A stretch of DNA of 64,000 bases, from the NCBI GenBank assembly GCA_021399445.1, contig JAJTUQ010000001.1, positions 2,666,001 to 2,730,000 of the forward strand, in the 5' to 3' direction. Position 1 is the stretch's first letter. Every line of letters starts with the position of its first letter. Of the stretch, positions 48,273 to 59,292 are shown piece after piece. This stretch comes from Xylogone sp. PMI_703 (taxonomy: Eukaryota > Ascomycota > Leotiomycetes). The notes under the pieces are model-generated. The model had not been told where the DNA came from and searched no databases. It worked only from the letters and a program-made list of their open reading frames with translations. The position numbers and the translations under genes were made by a program.

Positions 48273-48815
48273 TGCGACTTATCAATTGCAAATGGCAACG
48301 TATACGACCGTAAGTAAGGTGATTTGGAATAAAGAACCCACGATGTCGTGGTCACTTTCAATGGAGTTGAAGCAAATGAAGGGCGGAGTAAGTCTTCGTT
48401 TTCATCACAAGAGTTTATGAGAGAATTCAAGGCTCTGGGCACACGGCTGATTCGGCAGGGGACGGGCAAGTGTGTCATACCCGCTCGGCAGTGACCAATG
48501 CACGTGATCAAAAATTTCCGTACCGGCAAATCACGGGGCGTATCTATTATATAATCGGTTAGTCATATGAAGCATTAGAACTCGTTATTGCCTTGTTCGA
48601 CGAAGTCACACTCTTAGGTTCAAGGGCAGGGAAGTGCGTGCACAATTATGCTCGTAACCGTTTAATATTGTCTCTGACCACCATTTTATATGGGCAGCTA
48701 AATCTAGAAGAAAATTCTAATGAATACAAACTATTACGATTTTAATATCGCCCATGCTCAGTAAGGAATTGGATCAACACAGTGGATGTAAGGTGAGAGG
48801 CAGGCAGTTGTCCAG
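48273..48815. promoter_or_regulatory. bidirectional promoter KGD1/TFB1 with CCAAT and CACGTG
   Basis: The 543 bases lie between divergent starts. A CCAAT box (48495-48499) stands next to an E-box-type CACGTGATCA (48501-48510). CCAAT-bound Hap complexes are known to control KGD1 in yeast; applying this here is inference. Confidence 0.5.
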
Positions 48816-50806
48816 ATGGCCACTTCCAAGACTGCCCATATCAGGGCATCTACGCTCTACCAGAAAAATGAGGGGACGTTGTCTATTTCAAAAGATCAAA
48901 GATCACTTCTTTGGTTACCACTGAAAGACTCGCCGGAGAATCTTGTTACCATTTCTATCGCAGACATCACCAGTAGGTGTTTTCTGGAAGATGGGAACTT
49001 TCTAGATAACTGACTTGATTCCTAGATTTACAGCAAACTCCCGAGTCTGCCAAGAAGGTTATGCTGAAAGTTTTTGAAAAAATCCCAAGTTCTACTGAAC
49101 CCGTGACCCATCTGTTTCATTTCAACTCTCCTGCAAATCCTCGTGGTGAGGCGAACGCCATCAAAGATGCCCTAACCACTTTGATCAGCGAGATTAAGAC
49201 AAATGATGTTAAAGGGCTTGCAGCGAGCAATTCTGGTGGTTCACAATCTGCAGCAATGGCCATTGCTAGTGCTGTATCTTCAAAGCCTGCTTCTGTACCG
49301 TCTAAATGGTATGACGACGCGCAACTTAAGATCGATATTGAGTTACAACAGTCACTTATGAAAAAGGACCCGAGTCTCCATAGAACGTACATGGAAGCCA
49401 GACGTACGAAACCTGATACTATATCTGACTCCCAGTTCAATTCGCAATTCTGGTCTACTCGCACAAATATGTTACGAGCACACGCTATCGAAACTAACCA
49501 AAAGAGAGGTGCCTATAACGTTTTATCTGCCGTAAAACCCCGTCAAGTTGATGGCGAACTGAAAATGAATATTAGTGCCGAGCAGGTGCAGTTGATCTTC
49601 AGTCAGCATCCTTTAGTTAAGCGTGTTTACGATGAAAATGTACCAAAGCTTAATGAAACGGAGTTTTGGTCAAGATTTTTCCTCAGCCGTTTGTTCAAAA
49701 AGCTCAAAGGGGAGCGGATTACCGAAGCTGACAGCACAGATCCGACATTTGATCGATACCTCAACGCCAGTGATGATGAGAACATTCCCCAAAATCTACT
49801 CACTGTTCATGTTCCTCATGTCATTGACCTAGAAGGAAATGAAGAGAATCAAGGAGGTTTTAAGAGTGGTAATCGAAAGGATTTTACGATGAGGCCGAGT
49901 TCCTCAGCGAAGGTACCGATTGTTCGAACATTGAATAGTCTAAGTGAGAAGATTATGGCTCATGTGAAGCCCTCCGACCTTGATGTAACTGCTCCAACTG
50001 GCATGGATGAAGAGACTTTCAATATGTTAGCATTGAGGGATCTCCAAGGTGATCCTGAAGAGAATCGTCTCATGCTTAATATTAAGGAGCAAAGTCGATT
50101 TTTCTCCAATGATACTTCGGATATTTCTGAGGAAGCTTCATTATATGCTAAACAGATACCGTCAGATGTTCTATTTGGGCTACAAACGGACCTGGACCCC
50201 ACTATCATGGATAGTGATTCGGCAGGAGGGCTAGATCTGCGTACCGCCATCGGTGTCTTGGATGACAGTGACAGTGACGACGAGGAAGAGGAGAAAGTTC
50301 CTCATGTAGGCAGTAAAGCGAGCTTTGCTGATGCACAAAAGCAAATCCTGAAGAGTATTACATACCAGAGAGCAGTGATAGATGGGTCTAGTGCAGAGTC
50401 ATCATTATCTGGGCTGTCACAAAAGATCTTCGATCGCCTAACGCTGACTCATGCCACGACGACAGAATTCCTTCATCATTTCTGGGTCGTCTTCCTCTCG
50501 GGAGATCCTGACCGAGCAGGTGAACTTGCCAAGCTAGTAGAAACTTTGGAAAGAGCGATGGATCGCATCAACACTGTTGCGGCTGATGCTGAGAAAGAGA
50601 GAGCAGATATCATTGCCAAACAGAAACAACATATAAGGAAAGTTTGGGAAGACACTGGGAAAAAGATTCAATGGAGTTCAAATTCTGTTGGCGGCGGAGA
50701 AAAGGTTGTTAAAGAAATGATGGAACCTACAATAAAGGCTCTTGATAAGGCTGCAAGAGATTACAGAAAAGCCTTGGCTGCAGAAGGCGTCAATACAGCA
50801 GCATGA
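48816..50806 (+). CDS. TFB1: TFIIH core subunit Tfb1 (p62), two exons
   Basis: Exon 1 is 48816-48972 and exon 2 is 49026-50806; the 53-nt intron is phase 1 and yields 645 residues. The N-terminal part (1 to about 105) is the PH-like domain (GTLSISKDQRSLLWLPL, THLFHFNSPANPRGEA). Two BSD domains follow, near 140-205 and 220-285 (SDSQFNSQFWSTRTNML and NETEFWSRFFLSRLFKKLKG, with the FW motif in each). The C-terminal half is helical with an acidic run (DDSDSDDEEEEK). Tfb1 is a structural subunit of TFIIH for transcription initiation and nucleotide excision repair; its PH domain binds activators and repair factors. Order and length match the family. Confidence 0.95.
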
Positions 50807-51377
50807 CCTCCTAGACTTTCTAGATAGGACTATGAAAAGTTTGACTTTAGTGTCATAGCGACGGCGTTGGTTGGATTGATAAAGAAATAGCCACAAGGTG
50901 CCGTTATACGGGTCCAGAATACCGGACTGATTGTACTATTAGGGTAATTCTTATTCTTCTACTGTTGTGTTAATTTTATGCTGAGATCTCAAGTTCATGT
51001 TCATATATATCATTGTTATCCAATATTTGTGAACTTGTCCTTTTTCAGTAAGCCCAAATTTGTGGTCTGAACCTGCCTTTGGGTGGTATATAATAGTTGG
51101 TGACAGCGGTTGCCAAAGCAAGATATTGCATACTGGGTGTATAGAGACATGTATGATAGAGTACTAGCATTAACTTTTTCAACATGTGTCTAGAAAAGGA
51201 TATTTTAAAAGGTATGCTTGCAACATTGTTTGGTATGAGACATCAAATAAGATGCTTACGCTCCGGGGTTAATATACGATAAGATCATGCTAGAAGATGT
51301 CATTGAGGGTAAAATTACATACAGCCAAGTAGAAAATCCGACGATCCGCTTTAGATATTATTCCCTTCTATTTTATT
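50807..51377. other. convergent intergenic region TFB1 / rhomboid-like gene
   Basis: The 571 bases are AT-rich 3' flank of two convergent genes; no gene or clear structure is seen. Confidence 0.6.
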
Positions 51378-52257
51378 TTAAAATGCTCCCCGAAACTGGT
51401 CTAGGAGTTGTCGCCCTAGAGGTCGCCTTCTTCCACCTTCTCCGGGTGAGGGACCGTCGACTCCGGTGGCATTAGCTGCATTTGTATTCTCACCTTCCAA
51501 TCTTCGCCTCAAATCTTCAAATTCCTCGCCCCGTTTCTTTCCTTTTATCCCTACCACCCATCCTGGTACTCTCCACCTAGTAGCTGCACCAGGCAGCACA
51601 TCGTTCCGCCATGCATATCCTATAATCCAACCCACAATAGCACACAGTAAACTTCCAGGAAATTGAGAGAGACAAAGTTGAATAGCAGGTAAGTAGACGT
51701 AGGATTTATCTGAAAAGGTAAGACCGTTGGATTGTCCGTTAGCAAGTGGAGAGGTGGATGTTGAAAGTCGGTATTTGTATACATGTGGTATTATTGCATG
51801 ATATTGGGCTAGTATTGCAAATATAAGTGCTGTCGGGCCTGCAGGGAGGAAGTTTAGTTTATTGAAAGACAGCGGCCGGATAATGAGTGCTAGGAGCAAT
51901 GGCGGAACAAAGGTTGTAAAGAACAGGGCAACAGCCACGAAGGACTTGATAAATTCAGTTAGTATGCCATTTACATTTGGGGTAATTACATACAGCAAAT
52001 TTCCGCGAGCCCCAAAGGCGCTCTATAACTCTCATATTATACAACGTCATGGCAGCGAAGAGCACCTGTGTGGAATTGGTATAACACACTTGGTACGTAA
52101 AAATTCGCCATAATTGATGATATCTCCAGAAATGAGGGTCGACTTGGATATAAAAATAGTGCTTCAGGTCTGTAATGCTGACTAGGATGGACGTGGCTAC
52201 AATGCCAAACGCAAGGCTGCGGGATACCGGGGCGTTAGTGAGGCCAGAGGAGAGCAT
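51378..52257 (-). CDS. rhomboid-like multispanning membrane protein (UBAC2/Dsc2-related), two exons
   Basis: Exon 1 is 52257-51994 and exon 2 is 51944-51378. The 49-nt intron has a TACTAAC branch site and joins RLWGSRKFA to SFVAVALFF; the product has 276 residues. Several hydrophobic segments are visible (SLAFGIVATSILVSI, FVPPLLLALIIRPL, TALIFAILAQYHAII, LCAIVGWIIGYAW). The N-terminal pattern HFWRYHQLWRIFTYQ plus ERLWGSRKFA is typical of rhomboid-superfamily UBAC2/Dsc2 proteins. No catalytic GxSG motif is apparent, which suggests a pseudoprotease. Dsc2 proteins work in the Golgi/ER Dsc ubiquitin-ligase complex and usually carry a C-terminal UBA domain. Here the charged tail (GRRRPLGRQLLDQFRGAF) shows none, so orthology to Dsc2 is unsure. 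Confidence 0.8.
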
Positions 52258-52704
52258 TGTGGGCTATTAACTCCGAATAATGCTGCTACCAACGATTTTT
52301 GACCATGAGCCATGAAAATGTGGGAGAAATAACGGTGTTAGATTGATGAGGAGGCTTTGGCCTGCAGATTGGTATGTTTGTTTGCTCTACAGGACAGAAT
52401 GATCAGCCTTGAGTCGCAACGAAGGAACGTGGCCTGATCGGCGAGGCTCGGACACCCGAACCCTCAGGCCTAGACCTGCTTTATCGTTATTGTCATTTCC
52501 AGAGCTATGTCTTGGCTATGTAACAGCAATCTATTTGATATCTGCACAAACATATTTTCGTATGTGGGATGCGAACCATCTGCTAATACTGAGAGATTTG
52601 TCTCTTTATTTTACTCGGTGTAATTCCATTAAATAAACGCGTCACAGAACCAGGTTCGAAGACCACCGTTAGATCTCTCCTTCAATTACACACACTCGTT
52701 CATC
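52258..52704. promoter_or_regulatory. bidirectional promoter region, rhomboid-like gene / RER2
   Basis: The 447 bases separate two divergent starts. No further gene is present and no motif stands out. Confidence 0.6.
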
Positions 52705-53856
52705 ATGTCGTCCATGCACTTAAATCAATTAAGAAAATGGATCCTATCCTCTCCGCCTGTCGAATGGTCCATCAATCAACTACGTGAACTTTTGATAGGT
52801 GCTGTGAAGCAAGGTCCTATCCCGCAACATATTGCCTTTGTGATGGATGGGAATAGACGGTTTGCTCGAACGCATAAGATTGAGACTGTGGAAGGTCATA
52901 ATCTAGGATTTGAAGCATTGGCAAGTGTGAGTATGCCATTCTTCGAAAGTGAAATACTTTTGTTAATGCAACATAGATTCTTGAGGTGTGCTATAAATCA
53001 GGCGTCAAGGTTGTTACCGTTTATGCGTTCAGTATAGAGAACTTCAAGCGATCGAAATACGAGGTCGATGCATTGATGGAGATGGCTAAAGTTAAGCTCA
53101 CGCAGCTAGCTGAACATGGGGAGTTGCTGGACAGGTATGGTGCAAAGGTTCGAGTGCTAGGACAACGGGAGCTTGTGAAGCCGGATGTCTTGGAAGCTGT
53201 TGATCGAGCAGTGGAGCTTACCAGCAGGAATGGAGAGTAAGTGATTACCTTCCCTAGCCGTGCTCCATCCGCTGATTATTTATAGCTGCGTTCTGAATAT
53301 ATGCTTTCCATATACATCACGAGATGAAATTACCACTGCTATTAGAGCGACTGTGGAGGAGTATTCGAAGCCCCTTAATGAAACCCCACGACCATTTTCA
53401 CAAACTCGGATAGAACAAAAGCTACGATCTCGGAACGTTTACGCTTCTACCATGTCATCAGAACGCGAGAGTTCACCAACTCCCTCTAGTTCGTCTGATT
53501 TAGATGATTCAATCTCGTCTGCCACTACCCTGCACTCGGCGTCTCCAGTAAATGGCGAGCAGTTCTCTGACCCCGAGACGATAACTGCGGATACCATAGC
53601 TGACCATTTATTCACGGCTGGTGATCCCCCACTAGATTTGTGGATAAGAACTAGTGGGGTTAAGCGTTTGAGCGATTTCATGTTATGGCAATGCCATGAA
53701 AACACGGAGCTTGTATTTTTAGATTGCTTGTGGCCTGAATTTGATCTATGGCACTTCTTGCCGGTATTATTGGAATGGCAATGGAGGAGAAAGCATGTAG
53801 ATGAGAAAGCTACTAACCGGAAAATCAAGGGTTCAAAGGCTTTGAAGGTTCGGTAG
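52705..53856 (+). CDS. RER2: cis-prenyltransferase, dehydrodolichyl diphosphate synthase Rer2-type, three exons
   Basis: Exons are 52705-52926, 52977-53236 and 53286-53856; introns of 50 and 49 nt keep frame (phases 0 and 2) and give 350 residues. Family motifs are in order: [14 protein letters not shown] (42-55, catalytic Asp48), [38 protein letters not shown] and [19 protein letters not shown]. The enzyme extends farnesyl diphosphate with isopentenyl diphosphate to dolichol precursors at the ER. A Ser/Thr-rich, acidic insertion of about 60 residues (about 200-265) separates the last two conserved blocks and is longer than in yeast Rer2. The C-terminus is basic, and no RxG motif is seen at the end, consistent with a subunit that works with a Nus1-type partner (inference). 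Confidence 0.95.
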
Positions 53857-54350
53857 AATAAAAAAGCGATCGGAGTACATGTTGGTTTTGGGTATATAAT
53901 TGCTAGACCTTAGATTTTTCTTGATCACCTTAGGAATGAATCATATTACTATGAGCCTTTGTGTAGCTTTTAAGAAGACTTACCCAAAGATTGGCTGCGA
54001 GGCTACTCTTTTCGGCTGTTGCTGTAGAAAAGACCCGAAACACCGGACAGCGGGCAGCTGCTGCCCGAAGCTTTATGACGAGATGTATGCCTTAGGCTAA
54101 GGCGGACCCAGCTGGCAGATGGAAGTGCCGTCTTTCAGTCCTTGAGATGCAACTCAAGCTGCAACGCACCACCCACCACCTCTTAAACGTTGAAAAGACC
54201 TTCACGGAGTATTATTATATCTGCTATCGGGTCCAATGTGAAGCGAATTGTTCAACAAGTCTGTCTCCGATCGAAATCAGGATTTTCGCACGTGTCGCTC
54301 ATCCCCCTTCGAAACACGACTCCTGCTTAGCTAGATCCATTCTTCTCACC
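53857..54350. other. tandem intergenic region RER2 / PHO23
   Basis: This 494-base interval holds the 3' flank of RER2 and the leader of the PHD gene. The frame of the downstream gene stays open to 54147, but residues before Met at 54351 look like translated leader. Confidence 0.55.
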
Positions 54351-56584
54351 ATGAAGACGGCAAAACTACCCCCATCCGACCTCTCATCGAGTCGCAGAGC
54401 TCAGCCTGTGCGACAAGCTCGAAATAATCCACCGAGATCCTTAGTTTCTCTCTCGCGACCGTTCGGATCGAGGGACGGTCTTGCCGGTGGCATTGACGGT
54501 GCCCCCAGTCCGAACCAACCCATCGAAATTTTCCCTGCGATAACTCACTTCGCAGATGCTATAACAGCGCTGCCCAAAGAGCTTGTGCGACACTTTACAC
54601 TTTTGAAGGAAGTAGACGCCAAGATTTTTGGTCCAGAAGAACATCTTGGAAATCTCGTCGAGGCAGCGTTAAACGCCCCACTACCAGAGCGACGACAGCC
54701 GATCGAGACACATCAAACACGCAGGCACACCTCCGCTCCTATGAGCGCGCAGGGCAGTCTTAATGGATCTGTCTCGAATGGCCATGTCGGATCTGTTGTT
54801 TCTGCACCTGATATTGTCATGAGTTCCGATCTGGACTCCGCGGCTTGGGATCCAGCAAACCTCCATCGCCGACAGCTATTCCAACAATGCGCCTTCACAA
54901 TGCAAAATATGCTCGTCTCTCTCGACGAGAAGAATCATGTTATCTCTACAGCCAACGAAGCTCTGAACAAACAACTTGCGCGCATTGACGACATCTTCCC
55001 ATACATTGATCTCGAGATCAGCGAAGAAGCTAGATATGGCAGTCTTACACATTGGGCATATGCTGAAAATAGGGTAGCAAAGACAAGTGGTGGCTCGCGT
55101 AGGGATGCTGCCTCTGTAAATCATCTCTCTGCGGCAGCCCAGCACCTCGCTGAGGAAGCTGCCGCGCGAAGTGACGCAAGGAAGCAAGCTTTACTTGCAA
55201 AGAAAGGTAGACATACACATGCAGATTCGGATTTTGATGATCATCAAGAAACTAAACATAAAGGCGAATCAACCAAAAAATCCCATGGCAACACCAAGGT
55301 CCGCAGGGCGCCTGAAGCTAGCATTGGACTTGGCATCACAAGCGGTACTGCTGTCAGTGGAGCTCATCCTCAGAAGAGACGTAAGGTTGAGAAAACTCCT
55401 AACAATACCACCACTGGCACCACCATGGAAAGATCCTTAAGCAGCGCGCAGATAAGCAATGGAGTTATCGCGAAAGCTAAGGCCGGAAGTCCGATTGAGA
55501 CTCCAACATCCGATGCGGCGAAGAAGAAGTCCAGAGGGGCAGCAGCTCCTACAAGTCAAACTAGAAAGAGGTATGGTGTCTGGCGAGTCTGGTATGGCGT
55601 ATTTGCTAATGACATGGTGAATAGGAACAACACCATCAATTCTGTCGCAATGTCCCCTTCCATAGCTTCTTCTCCGATAAGGAGTACATTCCCGGAGCTC
55701 AAGGCAGCAGGGCGAGTATCACCGGCTCCCGTGAATGGTGGACGGCCAACTTCATCGCGCGCCAGACAAAATTCGACGCAATCTGCAGGGGATGTTATTA
55801 AGCAAAAAAGTGAGGTTACCGTGCCTGTCAAGACAAATGGCAACACTTCATCGGCCAATGACACTAGTGGCGGCACTGGTACACCTACGCGCACGGCAGG
55901 AGAAGCCAAGGTAGCAGCTAAGGATTCCAATACACATTCAAAGGGAGAACCGGCTCCTGAAAAGGCAGAGCCAGAGCAGGATGTGGTTGCAGCCACCCCA
56001 ATGAGTCGCAAGGGAAGTGCTATGAAACGAGAAGATACTGAGACGAATGGTGATACTATGCAAGGGATCCAGCCGGCGACGGTGACTACAAAGAGTGGTA
56101 GAGCCAGTAAACCTTCAACACCGGCAATGCCATCCTTTCCAGAGCCAACGAACACACACTCGCGGTCCCGTTCAGCGCGAAATGCGCTGGAAGCAACGTC
56201 AAACAACAAACGGAGTCATAAAAAGGGGGGCAATGCAGCAGCGCAAATTATTGCGCAACAGAATTCTGAACAGGACGATACAGCAAGTAGTGTACAAGGC
56301 GATGACGAAGATCAGGAAATTGATGCAGACGAACCGACATACTGTTACTGTAACGGGGTCAGTTACGGCGAGATGGTTGCTTGCGATGCAGACGGTTGTG
56401 CGAAGGAATGGTTCCATCTTGAGTGCGTCGGATTGAAGGTCGCACCTAGAGGCAACGGTAAGTGCTCCAATGCTTGCATGTTAGCTCCTTGGCTGGAGTT
56501 TGCGAGACTAACTTTGATGCAGCAAAATGGTATTGCGACGATTGTAAGGAGAAGCTTAAAATCAAACGTTTTAACGGGCGATGA
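54351..56584 (+). CDS. PHO23: ING-family PHD-finger protein, Pho23-like (Rpd3L histone deacetylase subunit)
   Basis: The 5' part runs 54351-56457 and the last exon 56523-56584, joined by a 65-nt intron (GTAAGT, phase 1). A further 54-nt in-frame intron at 55571-55624 is likely; with it removed the protein is about 704 residues. The N-terminal ING domain (about 60-240) has FPAITHFADAITALPKELVR and FQQCAFTMQNMLVSLDEKNH. A long Ser/Thr/Ala-rich linker with basic patches follows. The C-terminal PHD finger, CYCNGVSYGEMVACDADGC, then EWFHLEC and WYCDDC, is complete only after splicing. ING PHD fingers read H3K4me3. The great length favours Pho23 over Yng1/Yng2, though that choice is inference. I chose 54351 because the ING-type sequence begins after it. 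Confidence 0.87.
55571..55624 (+). other. probable in-frame 54-nt intron in the PHO23-like gene
   Basis: It begins GTATGG, has GCTAATG near its 3' end and ends GAATAG. Its length is a multiple of three and it has no stop, so it stays hidden in the open frame. The residues it would encode (Trp/Tyr-rich, starting YGVWRVWYG) clash with the Ser/Thr-rich linker on both sides. Splicing gives RKR-NNTINS. Confidence 0.75.
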
Positions 56585-59292
56585 AGCCATGCCCCGGTAG
56601 GATAATGGAAAGGAATGTCCTAGATTTGGGCTGACCATGGAACCGGAGTTTTGGGGTTGGACTTGATACCTAAGTACTCGGCTTACTTGATCTCACGATG
56701 CTTCTTTTTGTTTCACCCCTGGAATTTTCAATTATTGCGTGGATAGTACGGTGTTCTCGGGCGCAGGTTGGATTTGCTTTTCAATATATATATCTCGGGG
56801 TTTGCTGTACATTTGGGTAATCAACGCGGGAGGCAGGAAGTTCATATAGTAGAAAAGTACTTTGAAGAATCATCTGTCCGAGCATTCCCAGAATGGGACT
56901 GTAGGTTTATGTTAACTAAGCTAAACAACGCATTTTATTATTAGTCATTGAATATGCTTTCACGTGATCCTGCAACAAATCAAACTTGGTTGAAGGGGTA
57001 ATAGGACAAAAGGGGTTTCAGCGTCCCTGCAGATTGACAAATCAAGGGGTCCAATTATCTGGCTGCAATGATAACCAAGACAGTACAGCGTACGTCATGC
57101 CGAGATCTCGACTCTCGTCTCCCAGGTAGTGAAGAGAACTGTATATTGTGGGAATGGATTCCTTCCTGATAACGTTCATGCAGTCATTCCATTATTCACG
57201 GGTTCTTACCTCAGTACTGTATTACAGTATCTGCAAGTTTCTTAGGGATGTAATAATTATCAGCAGTTTGAGACATTGGAGGCAAAAAAAAAAAAACCTC
57301 TTTGTCGGCTGACAAGGCTGAAAAGCAGAGCTGACGAACTGTAACTGCGGGATGACCTAAGAAAGGTGCCCGTTTAAGGAACCGGATCTTGAGGAATCAT
57401 GTCCGTCCGGGTTCGGCTCTTACCGTAGCATACCGGTTATCGGTACCGGTACCTTTTGAATCTTTTTTTCCTCTCATTGTCCCCTTGAAGAAGTTCTTGG
57501 GTTTCGGTGCGTGACAAATCGTGGATCTGCTGGGGCTCTTTCTCTCGCTCATCGAATTGAACTAGGAACAGGTTTCTCCAGATGAAAGGTCAGTGGGGGC
57601 GTAAGTGGATCTGGAGTTTGTTCTTTTGTTGCAGCTAATCCATTTATCACATGGTGTTAACTTTGAAGTCTTTGTGTTACCTACAAAAGACTTAGAATAA
57701 ACTCAAAACTACAGCAAAACCATCCATCCATCCTTTGCAGCAAAAACCGGTCCGATTATTAAGAATAGAACCGTCTAGAAAATAGGCAAGCTGTACCTCT
57801 GTTTAAAAATGGGATGTATTAGAGTGTTAGGAAATAGCTGCAGAAAAAGGATGATGGTGCGTGAGAGAAAAAGATTCACAGTCGCAGTCGCAGTATGTGG
57901 GGGAGTAGTAACGCACGTGGCACGGCCCCCGTCAGCAGCATAATTAGTGGTGAATCCGGCTGGAAGGGGAAGCGCGAACGAATCTCCCGGCGCTGCAGGT
58001 CAGGGGCTTAGGGTGGAGCCCATTCGGCCTCTGCGTTGGTGGCCTGGCAGCCTTGCAGCCTTGTTCTCGGAGGGTGGCTCGGAGGGTTCTGAGGGTTCTG
58101 GGAGCATCAGACTTCGGCTCTGCTGCTTGCTTGTTGTTACTTGCTGCAATTACTGTACTTACTGTACTGTGCTTGCATGGAAGCTGTGCAGTTGGAGGTG
58201 GTCAGAATTAACCCTCCTTCTTGTCCCTACTTCCCCAATGTGCACAGTGGTCGCATGCCATCTGCTTCTGTCTCTTTCTGTGTGCGTGTCTCTCTCTGTC
58301 TCTGCGCAAAAGATCGCTGCCTTTCTCATCTTGTTTTATCCATCTCTCGAAGAAACCGAGGAAACAAACATCTTGTTCTTGTTCTTGTTCTTGTTCGGCT
58401 TCAGTGAGACAGCGCGTTTCACTACCGAAGAACTAATATCGGGAATATTTGAAATCAGCGTCCGCCGTGAGCGTCGTCACCCGCGCTCTAGGTTGCTCCA
58501 CGTGCATCAGCAGAATGGGGTCGGTCCCCCATCCACTGGCAGCGATGGGTTTGATTCCTCAGAGGCAAGGCGAAAGGCTGGATGCTGGATGTTGGCGGGC
58601 TGTTCGTGAGTACCGTACCTTTCGTACACGTATAAGCAGGTCCCAGGGTATTGACCGTATTGTACACACACAAAAAGGATCGAGGCAGTTCATCAAGCAC
58701 CACGCACAGCGCACAGCCTCCCCGCAGCAGGTGCAGTGCAGCAGCCGAAAATAGCTGAGCAGACAGCCACAGCAGGGCCAAATTACGATGCGCCAGCCGC
58801 CCACCAGCCCCTGCCGCCCTAGCCCCAACACGACCTGGCGCCTGTAATTTATGATGCCGCAAATTCTTGGATGCTCCTCATCTTGCTCTGTTGCTCTTGC
58901 AACTTGGTGATTTCGCTGATTGTGTCTCGTGTACGGTTCTCGTCATCTTCCGGGATTCAGGAGTTCTTGGGCGGTTGTACGACTGTGCATTCTACAGGAG
59001 TTCTCCGTGCTCCAGGGGTATCGATTTACCGGTAAAGCCTATCAAATCCCCATCTGACGACGTTCGAAGGACAAGGAAAGCAGGCCCCGAAAGGAACTGC
59101 GCCATTGACATGTTCTCGAACCCTCGATAACTCACATCTCACATTCTTTACAAAACTCACTCGACCAGCACTCACCTTTCGCACTTCTGACCCTCGATTC
59201 TCCGTGCTTACGTTTGCTCCTTCGATCATGAAATAAAGAACTGTCGAGCAAATATTGAGGCAAAGGCCATTTTCTTTCCGTCATACGCCGCA
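56585..59292. promoter_or_regulatory. 2.7-kb upstream region of the Uds1 gene, no supported gene
   Basis: It holds the PHO23 3' flank, a TCACGTGATC element (56960-56969), a poly-A run (about 57285-57296), TACTGTA-type words (57213-57232, 58153-58170) and a TCTTGT hexamer repeat (58371-58396). A CT-rich leader (about 59125-59290) precedes the next ATG. Open frames at 57947-58609 lack coding composition. Confidence 0.55.
58371..58396. repeat. (TCTTGT)n microsatellite
   Basis: Just over four tandem copies of TCTTGT lie in the upstream region of the Uds1-domain gene. It is a simple repeat, probably length-polymorphic. Confidence 0.85.

Noticed and set aside
52640..52680. GGTTCGAAG word as a possible tRNA T-arm
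   Set aside because: No A box or cloverleaf around it; no tRNA was found anywhere in the window by eye.
53900..54100. 66-aa Cys-rich frame after RER2 that might be a small secreted protein
   Set aside because: No signal peptide, no Kozak-like or leader context, and it lies in the 3' flank of RER2.
55556..56209. 217-aa open frame antisense to the PHO23-like gene
   Set aside because: Val/Ser/Leu-rich complement of the linker region; the sense strand has clear domains.
57947..58609. 220-aa frame upstream of the Uds1 gene
   Set aside because: Contains the TCTTGT microsatellite translated as Leu/Phe runs; no domain.
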